Assembly: GCA_003615045.1 (NCBI GenBank)
Contig: ML014309.1
Coordinates: 1-33,262, forward strand
DNA: 33,262 bases
Origin: Caulochytrium protostelioides
Taxonomy: Eukaryota > Chytridiomycota > Caulochytriomycetes > Caulochytriales > Caulochytriaceae
Reading direction: 5' to 3'
In this document: positions 10,106-18,734 of the stretch, piece by piece
How the letters are laid out: each line of letters begins with the position of its first letter
How positions within the stretch are numbered: position 1 is the stretch's first letter
Translations under genes and position numbers: made by a program
The notes under the pieces: generated by a model
The model's database searches: none
Told to the model about the DNA's origin: nothing
Seen by the model: the letters and a program-made list of their open reading frames with translations, nothing else

Positions 10106-10143
10106 TGAGCAAGCGAGCGAGCGAGCGAGCGAGCGACCGACCG
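10106..10143. repeat. GAGC/GACC tetranucleotide tract
   Basis: A run of GAGC tetramers degrades into GACC units (GCGAGCGAGCGAGCGACCGACC). It lies in non-coding DNA between the SNARE and VMA12. Confidence 0.85.
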
Positions 10144-10349
10144 ACGGACGGTCTGGCCGACGACGGAGCGGTGCGCCGCGCGTCGGCTTCACCGCTCGCC
10201 GCGAGACCCCCATCCATCCCTTCCTTCCTTCCGCCGCCGCGGCCGCTGCCGAGCGGAGGCATGGCCACCAAGGCGGGTCGGCCTGCCATCGACGGCGCTG
10301 CCATCATCCCACCGTCCACCGCATCCTGCCGTGGTGGACCTCAACCCGT

Positions 10350-10426
10350 CCATGATCCATGATCCATGGTCCATGAGCATGAGCATGAGCATGAGCATGA
10401 GCATGAGCATGAGCATGAGCATGAGC
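10350..10426. repeat. CCATGAT heptamers followed by (ATGAGC)9
   Basis: Three heptamers (CCATGAT, CCATGAT, CCATGGT) run directly into nine perfect ATGAGC hexamers at 10373-10426. The junction unit CCATGAG is shared by both, suggesting the hexamer array grew from a variant heptamer. It is non-coding, about 330 bp downstream of the VMA12 stop. Confidence 0.95.
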
Positions 10427-10749
10427 AGCTGGCGCTGGTCGCCCCCATCTCGATTGAGCGTGGTGGATGGCCATCCCGCCGACGGGGTCGATCTCCCGGC
10501 GCCTGCGGAACACGGGTCGGAGTTTCAAATCGATCATCGCGAGGCCGCGCCATCATGCCGCCCGCGCGGCATCACGAGTCACATCGGATCGAGCGACGTT
10601 AAAGCAGCGCCACCCTCGATGGAGCCGACCGGCTTCACCAGGCCGCGTGCCACCCATGTGATCCCGTTGGCGACAGGCGGCGTGGAATAAATCAAGAAAA
10701 CGCATCATGCGACATGATCCCCGGCACGGTCGCAGCCATCCTGGCATCG

Positions 10750-11820
10750 CTAAGCCGCGGCTTCGGAAGCCAGCAGGTCCTTTAACAGAAAGTATCCCTC
10801 GGCGGCGCCGACAATGAGCGCGCATCCGACGGCGCCAAGGATGCGGGCGGCCGGGTCGGCGGTCACGTGCTCGCCAAAGTAGACGACGGCGGCGCCGACG
10901 GCGATCATGGACAGCACGACGTTGACGATGGACCCGATCTGCGCGAGACTCCGCTTCAGGTCCGCCATACTGCCCGGCGCGATCTCGGGCGCGTCGCCGT
11001 AGGGCCCGCGGCTGTTGCGGTGGCGCAGCGGCCCGGAGGCGCCGCCGGGACCCAGTCCGCGCGTCATGGCGATGTAGGCCTCGGCGTCCAGCTTGTCCTG
11101 GCACGCCTGCAGCAGGGCCTTCAGCTGCGCCGACTTGGGCCGCGCCGCGGGCGTCAGCGCCGGCGGCGGGTGCTGGATGCCGCCGGCGAGCCGGACGAGC
11201 GTGCGCAGCGACGGGAGGTCCGCGTCCTCGGTGGCCGCCGCGGCCGCCGCCGTCGCCGCGCCGGGGAGCCGGATCCCAAGTCGTGTGCCGACGCGGTGGA
11301 TCTGGGCGAGCTGGGCTTGGGGCAGCCAGGAGGCAGGGACGGGCGGATAGATCCACGCGGGCGTGGTCGACCCGTGGGTCGACCCGTGGGTCGGCGGCCC
11401 CTGGCGCGCCTCATGACCCTCCGCGTCTACGGCCGCCGCTGAGGACGTGGATGACGCCGCCGACGCCGATGGTGATGATGGGGATTCGGGCCATACTGAC
11501 GCCGAGGCCGAGGCCGAGGCCGACGCCGACGCCGACGAGGGTGATGACGCCGGGTGGGCCGGGTCGTCGGCGCTCGGGCTCGGGGTGGCGCTCGCGCGCA
11601 GCGCTTGCTCGATCGCGGTCACGAAGGCGGCTGGCGAGCAGGGCCAGGCGGCCGGCAGCGGGGTCTTCGGCGGCCACGGCGCGGCATCGGCCGCCGCGGG
11701 GGCCGCGTGGAGCGCATCGCGCAGCACGTGGTCGGCGGCGTCGGGGGGCGCGGCGGCCACGGCGGCGGCTACGCTGCGCAGATAGGCCTGCAGCGGCGGC
11801 GTCAGCGCGACGTAGATCAT
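10750..11820 (-). CDS. VMA12: Vma12/TMEM199-family V-ATPase assembly factor
   Basis: Vma12 is an ER membrane protein that, with Vma22, stabilises the Vo sector of the vacuolar H+-ATPase during assembly. The C-terminal third of this 356-residue protein matches the family. A helical region at about 227-253 (KSAQLKALLQAC, LDAEAYIAMTRGLG) is followed by a conserved segment at about 284-300 (MADLKRSLAQIGSIVN). Two membrane spans at about 299-316 and 326-345 are separated by a short loop and end in an acidic/Leu tail. The first 220 residues are much longer than usual and Ala/Ser/Pro-rich, with an Ala-Ser dipeptide run encoded by GCC-GAG/GAC-type repeats near 11500-11540. ATG 11820 (MIYVALTPP) is the first ATG in frame. 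Confidence 0.85.
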   Translation of the reverse strand: MIYVALTPPLQAYLRSVAAAVAAAPPDAADHVLRDALHAAPAAADAAPWPPKTPLPAAWPCSPAAFVTAIEQALRASATPSPSADDPAHPASSPSSASASASASASASVWPESPSSPSASAASSTSSAAAVDAEGHEARQGPPTHGSTHGSTTPAWIYPPVPASWLPQAQLAQIHRVGTRLGIRLPGAATAAAAAATEDADLPSLRTLVRLAGGIQHPPPALTPAARPKSAQLKALLQACQDKLDAEAYIAMTRGLGPGGASGPLRHRNSRGPYGDAPEIAPGSMADLKRSLAQIGSIVNVVLSMIAVGAAVVYFGEHVTADPAARILGAVGCALIVGAAEGYFLLKDLLASEAAA

Positions 11821-11930
11821 CGTGGCGAGCGAGTCAGCGACGACCACGGATTCTCAGGCCGCGGGCAGGAAAGCGAAGGGCGAAGCTTCCGTGAGCGAGG
11901 ACCAGCGTTCCGCGAGTGGGGTGGGACAGC

Positions 11931-11976
11931 GCGGGACCGAGCAGGCAGCGTGCGCGGGACCGAGCAGGCAGCGTGC
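11931..11976. repeat. Tandem duplication of a 23-bp unit
   Basis: Two identical head-to-tail copies of a 23-bp unit beginning GCGGGACCGAGCAGGCAGCG lie about 110 bp upstream of the VMA12 start. Perfect identity suggests a recent slip or duplication within a promoter region. Confidence 0.9.
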
Positions 11977-13029
11977 GCGGACCCGGCAAAGCGTCGGGCG
12001 TCGGCTCGATGGGTCTGGCTTTGGCAATTCACGGACCGATCCTCCTCACGCCAAGCACGATCGGAGGGTCCTCTCCACGGGCTCGACCACCATGGCGGCT
12101 TGCGTGTGAGGCGGCCATCCATGATTGGCGACATGCGATGTTGGTATCGGTTGGATCCTTCCCGAACTCTTGTCGAGACATCGTCGGTGGCGGTGGTTGC
12201 ACCCGTCGCCGCTCCTTTCATCGTCGAGGCGCCGGCGCACGACGGGGCGCTGAAAGAACCGCGGACCGCGAAGCCCAGCCACGGCCGACGCGGTCCTGAG
12301 CGGCGTGTCGCGATGGCGGCCGCACGAGCAGCACCAACACTCGGCCAGGAGACCGAGCTGGGCGCTCATGCCGCTAGGACGGCGCGGTGGCGAGACGGCG
12401 CGCGAGCGGATCCCGAGCCGCAGCGCGCTTTCGCAGCCCGTGCCGCGAGACTTCATGCGCCATGCTTCATGCGCCGTGGACCATGCGCGACGGCGTCTCC
12501 GGCATGGTGCCTCGTTGGCGGCCCGAGGCGGCTTGGGCGGCCTGGCGCGGCGGCTCGGTCCAGCCTCGGTCCCCGGCCGCGACCGCGCGCCTCCACCTTC
12601 CACCCCCGAAGCGAAGAGCAAAGGCGAGACGACGCGACGGCGGCGACGCCAGAACAGAAAAGGACAAGAAGGGGAAGCACAGGCATACTTCCGTTCACGC
12701 GCAATGACGGATGGCGCATCCTCGTGCACCTCTGGAGACTAAGAAGCTTCTGCTCGGCAGGCGCATCGCATGCATTAACGCTCGTCCGTGCACTGTGTCC
12801 TGCTGGCATCGCCGTTCTGACCGCCCTCGTCCGCCAATTCCTCCCCGCTGCCTCGGCCCGCCTTGTAAGTTGAGCGTGGCTGCCCCGCTCGTCGACTGGG
12901 CGCGCGCGCCTGATGCGAGTGCCGGCTCGCTTAGACTTTATTCTCGGGAACCCTTCCGTGGGTTCCCGAGAAATGCCGTCGAAGCGTCTACATGCATCAC
13001 GCTGCCTCGAGTCGTCGCGCTCGCCTGCC

Positions 13030-13078
13030 TGACGGCCTGCCTGCCGGCCTACCTGCCGGCCTACCTGCCGGCCAGCTA
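13030..13078. repeat. CCTGCCGGCCTA 12-mer repeat
   Basis: About three to four copies of a 12-bp unit (CCTGCCGGCCTA, with edge variants) lie in non-coding DNA. A looser relative with the same CCTGCC/GGCC core occurs at 22552-22648. Confidence 0.8.
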
Positions 13079-13575
13079 GCCTGCAACTCGCTTGCCTGCT
13101 GTACGGGAATTCAACCCGGCGACTGCCGTCGCCGCGGCACAGTCGATGGGGTTGCGTGACGAGAGCACGCCCGTCGAGCATACCGATGCGCATCGTCGGA
13201 ACCGCCCGCCCGTTGCATCGACAGCGTGGGCATCGACGCCGCTTGCCCCCTTGTTTCTTCCGAGGGAGGGATGCCCGCGGCGGCCTGCTCCACTTCCGCA
13301 GCACACGACCGCCGGCGCGGACGACCGCTCTCGCATGGCATCGGCTCCTTCGCTGTGTATTTGCCGGTCGACGAGGCACATGGACGCGCGTCTCCCCGGA
13401 AAGCATGGACCGCAGGGTGCGTGACTTTGGCGGGACGCCGTGCGGCCGTCCTGGTCGACCGTCTGTGTGTCCTCGCGTGTCGCCTGATGAATCCCTTCGG
13501 TGGGCTGCCCGAGTGATGCGGCGGCTGCTCCGCTGTTTCGTTCTGATCAGCGACGGAGAGGGCCTCGTATGACCT

Positions 13576-13681
13576 GGCATCGCACAGCGTAGCATGGCTT
13601 GGCATGACGCAGCATCACACGGCATAGTCTCGCATGAGGCAGCATCGCACGGCAGCGCACGGCATCGCATGGCGTCGCATG
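13576..13681. repeat. Degenerate GGCATCGCAC decamer array
   Basis: Roughly ten imperfect decamers (GGCATCGCAC, AGCATGGCTT, AGCATCACAC, GGCAGCGCAC and similar) stand in tandem. The GCATC core is the complement of the GATGC pentamer expanded at 23026-23100. Copies have drifted considerably, so the array looks older than the perfect repeats in this window. Confidence 0.75.
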
Positions 13682-13901
13682 CAGGGATACGAGAAATTGG
13701 AAGCCCGGCCCAAATCACCGAGTTCATCGCGGCTGCGATAGGCAATCGGCGACCGCGTGCGAACCCATCCTCCTGGTGGGCGACGTCTCCTTCTGCCCTG
13801 ACATGTCCCACACTCGGCCACCAGAGTTACTCATCCGTTTGTTTTTGTGTTTGTTCCTCTGACTAGCCCGTCTCCCTTTTTTTCGAGTCCCTACAACCGC
13901 C

Positions 13902-14153
13902 ATGTCTATCGGTAACCCCCACGACACCCTGGCCGTCTTTGGCCGCCAGGTGCCGCGCTGGAAGGTCGGCTACTACGTGCTGGGCATGTACGCCGGCATC
14001 TACGGCATGGCCAAGCTCTACGGTTCGTTCCAGAGCGCGCCTGCGCGCGTGTTCGAATCCCCGGAGCAGGAACAGTTTGTCCGCCGCTACGTCGAGTTCG
14101 CCGAGGGCGAGTCCAAGAAGCCGCTTCAGGTCCGCCGCGACTTCCAGGGCTAA
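13902..14153 (+). CDS. Small membrane protein, possibly ATP synthase subunit k (Atp19)-like
   Basis: An 83-residue protein. Residues about 12-22 (VFGRQVPRWKVGYY) precede one likely membrane span at about 22-42 (YYVLGMYAGIYGMAKLYGSF), followed by a charged soluble tail (ESPEQEQFVRRYVEFAEGE). The order FG-x-x-VP then hydrophobic helix recalls fungal F1Fo-ATP synthase subunit k (Atp19), a dimer-associated inner-membrane subunit, although those proteins are usually shorter and lack this tail. The ATG at 13902 follows a C/T-rich leader and the codons are strongly G/C-ending, so the gene is very likely real even though the family is uncertain. It converges on PIG-H with 190 bp between stops. Another small mitochondrial inner-membrane protein is possible. 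Confidence 0.75.
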   Translation: MSIGNPHDTLAVFGRQVPRWKVGYYVLGMYAGIYGMAKLYGSFQSAPARVFESPEQEQFVRRYVEFAEGESKKPLQVRRDFQG

Positions 14154-14343
14154 ATGCACGATCTCTTTCTCTCTCACACTCGAGTCATTGCCACAGCCCG
14201 ACGCGTCGTCCCGTGCTAATCTTATGGAGTCGTCGCGACCACGACCACGACCATTGTACAATCCAATCCCATTTCGTTTCTTTTTTGTGTTTTACTGCAT
14301 CCGACGCGGTATCGGAGCAGCCCCGACGCCGGGTCGCCGCGTG

Positions 14344-14795
14344 CTACAGCGTGGCTTGAATGGCTTTCCAGGCGGCCTTCAGGACCACGAGCCGAGGCTG
14401 GAGGTGGCGGAAGCATACCTGCATCGTTGTTTCCTCGTGCAGGATCACGACGAGGCGATACTGCATCGTAAAGCGGAACGTGCCTTCGGTCAGACAGACG
14501 TTCGCGATACTCCGCTTCGGAAGAAACCGCGCCAGCCGCGTCCGTCCGAGCCCGTCCGTCGTCGTGAGCTGCAGCCCCATCCCGGGAATCACCGTCACCG
14601 CTTCCTCGACGACCGTGGCGGCGCGCGCGAGCAGCACGAGCGTCGTCAGCGCGGCCGCCAGCGCCGCAAGACCGCTCAGCACGTTTGCTTCGCCGGCGGG
14701 CGTGACGGCCCACCTGAGCAGCCATGCGGCCGCCGGCGTGGACCGCCACCCGCCGTGTCCGGTCGCCGACGGTGAGAGGAGCGCTGTGTCGACCG

Positions 14796-14831
<36 letters not shown>

Positions 14832-15282
14832 CGCCGAGGAAGCGCATGCCGCGGGGCCACCGCACCCAGCGGACGCCGGGCATCGCCGTCTCGCGGAGGG
14901 TGCGGCACGCGGCGACGTGGGCCCGGCCGAGCGCCGCGGCGCGGGTGTCCGACGCGGCCGGCGGAGCCGCCCCGAGCGCGTGGACGATCAACGCGCCGAG
15001 CAGGACGAGCAGCAGGACGGCCACGAGCAGGAGGGCGCGGCGCAGCACGTGGCGCACCGGCACGGCGGTCGCGAGGCCCCATGAGGCCGGCGGCGGGTGC
15101 AGCATCGGCACGGTCTGGACGACGGGCGGCGATGATGGCGACGATGGCGACGGGAATGGCGACGAGAATGGCGATGGCGGGGGCTCGGCGGACGTTCGGG
15201 GGGCTGGCCGGGGACGCCGGCGCCGCACCGCGATGCGGACGATGCCGCCGGGCGCCTGCGTGATCAGCGCCTCCGTCTCCAT
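14344..15282 (-). CDS. PIGH: PIG-H, subunit of GPI N-acetylglucosaminyltransferase
   Basis: PIG-H (yeast Gpi15) belongs to the ER complex that transfers GlcNAc from UDP-GlcNAc to phosphatidylinositol, the first step of GPI-anchor synthesis. The protein has 312 residues. The PIG-H domain lies at about 224-311, with the family pattern VIPGMGLQLTT, then FLPKRSIANVCLTEG, then CFRHLQPRLVVL. Two membrane spans, about 82-105 and 198-222, precede it. Between them is an extra loop of about 90 residues with ten serines encoded by a CAG/CTG repeat. The N-terminal 75 residues are Pro/Ser/Arg-rich. It is longer than typical PIG-H (about 160-200 residues) because of these insertions. ATG 15282 is the first ATG in the frame. 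Confidence 0.88.
14798..14827. repeat. (CTG)10 trinucleotide repeat inside PIG-H
   Basis: Ten perfect CTG units on the plus strand read as ten AGC serine codons in PIG-H on the minus strand. They sit in the loop between the two membrane spans, where length variation should be tolerated. Confidence 0.95.
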
Positions 15283-16125
15283 GGCCGCGGTGCTCGAGCA
15301 TCGACGTGCTCGAGCAGTGTCGGCGTCGGCAGCGTCGGCAGCGTCGGCGTCGGCAGCAGCAGCATCATCAGCAACGCGAGGACCGTCCGCGGCAGCAACA
15401 GCGCCCGTCCGACACGACACGGCGAAGGATGGGCAAGGGCCTCTTGCGCGTGAGCGTCATCCATCGGTGCCTTGACCCATCCAGGCGTGTCGCCATGCCG
15501 TCGGAGGCGACGGGGGAGTCACGGAGGATACCTGGCGCCGCGATGCATCGCCTTCCTGCGTGAAGGGCGTGATGGGCGAAGGCGTCGCCGACGGCCGGCA
15601 TACGTCGAGCAGATCAGGTCGCGCTGGCGCGCTGGGATGCGAGCGTCGAGCGGCGAGCGTCGAGCGCCGAGCGCCGAGCGACGCCCCGGGCTGAGCGCGC
15701 GCGTCGAAAGTGGCGTTGCGGCGTTCGGGGCGTTCGGCCTTTGGCACGCGCCGGCGGCGGAGCCTCCCCGCCAGGGTGCAGCGGCGGAGCTGCCAGGACG
15801 GGTCATGCATCGCCCATCATACGCCGGCCGTCGGCCGCCGTATACGACGCCTGGCACGACGCGGCGCGGCCTGCCGATCGGCTGTCAGGCTCGCAGCCGC
15901 CGCATCACGCAGGCTGTCGCTGCGACACGCAGCACGCGCACGAAGACGGCGTCGTCCTGGCCTGCTGGCCTGCTCCCCGCTCACTGACGCGCTCCTCCCC
16001 GCTCGCATCGCCTCCCGGCTCTGCTGGCTGTTTCGTATCCGGGCCGTTGCTGTTGCTGTGTCCTGCCTGTTCACCCCTTGCTGCTCCTGTTTCCGCCCCC
16101 GTCGCTTGGATTTGATTCCGCAGCC
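15283..16125. promoter_or_regulatory. Divergent intergenic region, PIG-H / PBDC1
   Basis: An 843-bp gap that should carry both promoters. It contains an imperfect GCGAGCGTC/GAGCGCC repeat at about 15649-15690 and a C/T-rich stretch ending in TTCCGCAGCC immediately before the PBDC1 ATG. That CAG could also be a 3' splice site of a 5'-UTR intron; I cannot decide. No gene is seen. Confidence 0.5.
15649..15690. repeat. Imperfect GCGAGCGTCGAGC repeat
   Basis: Short G/C-rich units alternate GCGAGCGTCGAGCG and CCGAGCG, about five in tandem, in non-coding DNA between PIG-H and PBDC1. Confidence 0.7.
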
Positions 16126-16587
16126 ATGTCCGCGTACGGCATTGACGGCGAGACCGCCGAGAACCACCCCGACATCGAGAAGCAGTGGGCCGTGGTGGCC
16201 TTCCACCATGCCGAGACGTACGGCAACCTCATCAAGAACTTCAACCCGCAGAAGCTCCGCTTGACCAAGGAGGAGGACACGCTGTATGCGGCGTTCCGTG
16301 CTTCGTTCCCGAAGCTCAACGTCCAGGTGCTCAACGAGTACACCGACTTCAAGTGCGACGAGGCCAAGGCCGCGTGGCGCGCGTGGATCAAGCCCTTCGA
16401 GACCACCGTGCCGGACTTCAACTTCGCCACGATGCTGCGCATCCGCGCCAACGAAGACTACTCGGGCGACAATGCGTTCCTCGTGACCCGTGTCCAGTTC
16501 TACGCCATCGAAATCGCTCGCAACCGCGAAGGCGCCAACCAGCCCATGTGGAAGGACTACCACCAGGAGGAGGCCGCCTCCCGCTAA
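16126..16587 (+). CDS. PBDC1: PBDC1 / YPL225W family protein
   Basis: A small conserved cytosolic protein. The yeast homologue YPL225W has been linked to biogenesis of the translation factor eEF1A; the older name 'polysaccharide biosynthesis domain-containing' reflects no demonstrated enzyme activity. The 153 residues cover the whole family. The N-terminus (ENHPDIEKQWAVVAFHHAETY) resembles the yeast protein closely. KLRLTKEEDTLYAAFR lies at about 43-58, and the C-terminal signature FNFATMLRIRA then VQFYAIEIARNREG is nearly universal. The start at 16126 agrees with the yeast N-terminus. No intron is evident within the coding region. It converges on spastin with 170 bp between stops. Identification is strong. 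Confidence 0.94.
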   Translation: MSAYGIDGETAENHPDIEKQWAVVAFHHAETYGNLIKNFNPQKLRLTKEEDTLYAAFRASFPKLNVQVLNEYTDFKCDEAKAAWRAWIKPFETTVPDFNFATMLRIRANEDYSGDNAFLVTRVQFYAIEIARNREGANQPMWKDYHQEEAASR

Positions 16588-16663
16588 GTGGGTGCTGAGG
16601 CTGCTTGAGTCTCCGCCGGGATACCTGTTCGCTCCCGTGGAAACCTGCCCCTTGGGTTAATAA

Positions 16664-16669
16664 TTTATT
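16664..16669 (-). terminator. Candidate poly(A) signal of spastin
   Basis: The minus strand reads AATAAA, 88 nt downstream of the spastin stop, within an A/T-rich patch (TTAATAATTTATTCC). This is the canonical polyadenylation hexamer at a sensible distance, and it lies within the short convergent gap shared with PBDC1. Confidence 0.5.
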
Positions 16670-16757
16670 CCATCAGATTTTTTGTTGTTGGGCTGTGTGG
16701 CCATGGTTCTCAATGGACGCGCCCGTCCGCGTGATCTTCACCAGGCAGCAGCCAGCG

Positions 16758-18173
16758 CTACTGACCCTGGCTGCCGTACTGGGCCCACGCCTCGTAGATC
16801 TGGAGGGCCTCGGCGGGCACTGAGGGCCGGACTTCCTTGAGCGCGGCGAGAAAGTCGGCGAGGGCGAGGGCGCGGATCTGGTCGACGGGCACGTCGCAGA
16901 GCCGGTCGCCCAGCTCGCGCAGCGGGCCCATGCTCGCCTCCCGCGCGAGCGCCGTCAGGTCGCTGCCCGAGTAGCCGTCGGTCCGCGCCACGAGCTGCTC
17001 GAGCTGCCGCGGCGTCAGCGTGTGGGGCTGCTGCTCGAGGAGCGCGGCGAGCAGCGCGCCCCGCGTCGCGGGCTCCGGCAGTGGGATGTAGATGCGCCGC
17101 GGGAAGCGCCGCAGCGCCGCGGCATCGAGCTCCTGCGGCCGATTCGTGGCGCCGAGCACGAGCAGCCGCTCGTCCTGGTCGGTCGCGAGCCCGTCGCTCT
17201 GCAGGAAGAACTCGGTCTTGATGCGGCGCGACGCCTCGTGCTCGTTCTCGCTGCGCGCCTTGAGCAGGCTGTCGATCTCGTCGATGAAGATGATGGCGGG
17301 CGCCGTGGCGCGTGCGACGGCAAACAGCGCCCGCACCGTCTTCTCGCCCTCGCCGAGCCACTTGGACAGCAGCGACGCCGCGGAGACGGCAAAGAAGCGC
17401 GCGCGGCTCTCGTGCGCCACGGCCTTCGCCAGCATCGTCTTGCCCGTGCCCGGCGGGCCGTAGAGCAGCACGCCGCGCGCCGGCGCCCGCAGCCCGCGGA
17501 ACAGCTCCGGCCGCTTGCTCGGCAGCACGACGGCCTCGTACAGCGCCTGCTTGGCCGCCGCGAGGCCGATGATGTCCGTCCACCGCACGTCCGGGCGCTC
17601 GACCAGCGCTTCGTCCAGAATGGCGTGCGCCAGCTTCGGGTCGACGCCGGGCAGCACCGGGGTCGTCGCTGCGGACGCTGCGGACGCGGGAAGAGCGGCG
17701 CCGGCGGCGCGCGCGGCGGGCGGTGGCCGCGGGGCGACGCGCGCGGGCGGGGGCCGTGCCGTGCCACGCGGCGTGGTTGCCGGCGCGACGGCGGACGGCG
17801 TGTCCGCGGCCAGCGCGGCGATGTGCTCGGCGATCTGCGCGAGACTGCCGGCCATGCGGGCATTGAGCGGGGCGGCGGCGTCGGCCTCGGCGGGCGTCGG
17901 GAACGGCATGGCCAGCGCCTGCTGCAGCGTCGCGTGGCCCTCGCGGTACCGCTGCAGGGCGCCCGGCCGGTCGCGCCGCGTTTCCTCGCAATCGAGCGCG
18001 GCGCTGATCTGGCGGAAGGCCTGGTCGGCGAGGTCGCGGTGGGCGCGGAGGGCCGGCGTGGCCGGCGTCGATCGGACCGCCGGTCCGCCGGCGGTCTCGG
18101 TGGCGGCGGGCGCCGTCCCGTCGCGGCGTGCCGCGCCCTTGCCGCCGCGGTCGGCGGTCGGCAGCGCGAACAT
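16758..18173 (-). CDS. SPAST: Spastin-like microtubule-severing AAA ATPase
   Basis: Spastin is a hexameric meiotic-clade AAA ATPase that severs microtubules and works with ESCRT-III. The protein has 471 residues. An N-terminal helical MIT-type domain is at about 41-122. A linker at 123-178 is Ala/Pro-rich. The AAA core is at about 195-430, with Walker A GPPGTGKT at 239-246, the pore-loop region SKWLGEGEKTVRALF, Walker B IIFIDE at 294-299, sensor GATNRPQELD and the LRRFPRR arginine-finger region. The C-terminal helix (QIYEAWAQYG) is typical of this clade. ASLLSKWLGEGEK and RTDGYSGSDLTAL favour spastin over katanin or fidgetin. No N-terminal membrane hairpin is present. The linker is short and only weakly basic, so the microtubule-binding segment known in animal spastin is not obvious. 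ATG 18173 is well placed. Confidence 0.92.
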   Translation of the reverse strand: MFALPTADRGGKGAARRDGTAPAATETAGGPAVRSTPATPALRAHRDLADQAFRQISAALDCEETRRDRPGALQRYREGHATLQQALAMPFPTPAEADAAAPLNARMAGSLAQIAEHIAALAADTPSAVAPATTPRGTARPPPARVAPRPPPAARAAGAALPASAASAATTPVLPGVDPKLAHAILDEALVERPDVRWTDIIGLAAAKQALYEAVVLPSKRPELFRGLRAPARGVLLYGPPGTGKTMLAKAVAHESRARFFAVSAASLLSKWLGEGEKTVRALFAVARATAPAIIFIDEIDSLLKARSENEHEASRRIKTEFFLQSDGLATDQDERLLVLGATNRPQELDAAALRRFPRRIYIPLPEPATRGALLAALLEQQPHTLTPRQLEQLVARTDGYSGSDLTALAREASMGPLRELGDRLCDVPVDQIRALALADFLAALKEVRPSVPAEALQIYEAWAQYGSQGQ

Positions 18174-18660
18174 GTCCGCGACGCGGCGAGGCGCTGAGCG
18201 GCGGGCGCGGCGGGCGGCGCCCGACGACGGGTCACGCGCGCGGGCAGCCGGGCACGGACGGCCGCCGCGGCCGCGTCACGAGTCGAGGCGTGACGAGTCG
18301 GAGCGGCCGGCGGCTCGCGAGCCGGCTCGAGCGGAGGCGTCGGCCGTCGCGCCGGACGGGCGTCCACGGGGTGCTTGCGGCGGCCACACGCCGGCCGATC
18401 GGCCGTTCGATGGCGCGGCTCTCGGTCGAGCGTGGACCGTGGAGGCCGTAAGCGGCGGCGGCGTGAGCGGTGGTGGCGGCGGTGGCCGAAGGCGATCGAG
18501 GGATCACGGCGCGAGGAGACGGAGACCGTCCACGGGCCGTGACGACGCGGCGGATGCGAGGGTCTCCAAGACCGGATCGCGGTGCTCGTCCTCGGCGAAC
18601 GCGCCGCGCAGCGGCGATGCCGCGGCACGGCCGTCGTGAAGGCGGCCGCCCGTGAAGGTG

Positions 18661-18695
18661 GCGACGGCGACGGCGATGGCGATGGCGACGGCGAT

Positions 18696-18732
<37 letters not shown>
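18661..18732. repeat. (GCGAYG)12 hexamer repeat
   Basis: Twelve tandem hexamers, nine GCGACG and three GCGATG. Depending on frame it reads as Gly-Asp, Ala-Thr or, on the minus strand, Ala-Val or Ser-Pro, which opens long spurious frames on both strands. Confidence 0.95.

Positions 18733-18734
<2 letters not shown>

Larger units (their letters stand above)
9260..10749. other. Intergenic region between SNARE and VMA12 (tandem, minus strand)
   Basis: This 1.49-kb stretch should include the SNARE promoter at its left end and the VMA12 3' region at its right. It holds an imperfect duplication of about 30 bp near 9350-9410, a (GAGC)n tract near 10106-10143, and a heptamer plus hexamer repeat at 10350-10426. 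I found no gene with conserved motifs. Confidence 0.5.
11821..13901. promoter_or_regulatory. Divergent intergenic region, VMA12 / small membrane protein
   Basis: A 2.08-kb gap between genes pointing away from each other. It contains a perfect 23-bp tandem duplication at 11931-11976, a 12-mer repeat at about 13030-13078 and a degenerate decamer array at about 13576-13681. A C/T-rich leader ends at 13901. Open frames in both directions are Arg/Ala-rich, mostly lack an ATG and show no motif, so I call no gene. Confidence 0.5.

Noticed and set aside
13096-13125. GAATTCAACCCG resembling a tRNA T-arm box
   Set aside because: No matching acceptor stem, D-arm box or anticodon loop could be found upstream at the right spacing.
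13576-13681. Array of short repeats that could be mistaken for a CRISPR
   Set aside because: Units are about 10 bp, directly adjacent and degenerate, without unique spacers; the genome is eukaryotic.
12453-13811. Minus-strand frame of 452 codons
   Set aside because: Starts at GTG, crosses two tandem repeat arrays that give Gly-Arg-Gln runs and Cys-Asp-Ala runs, and shows no family motif.
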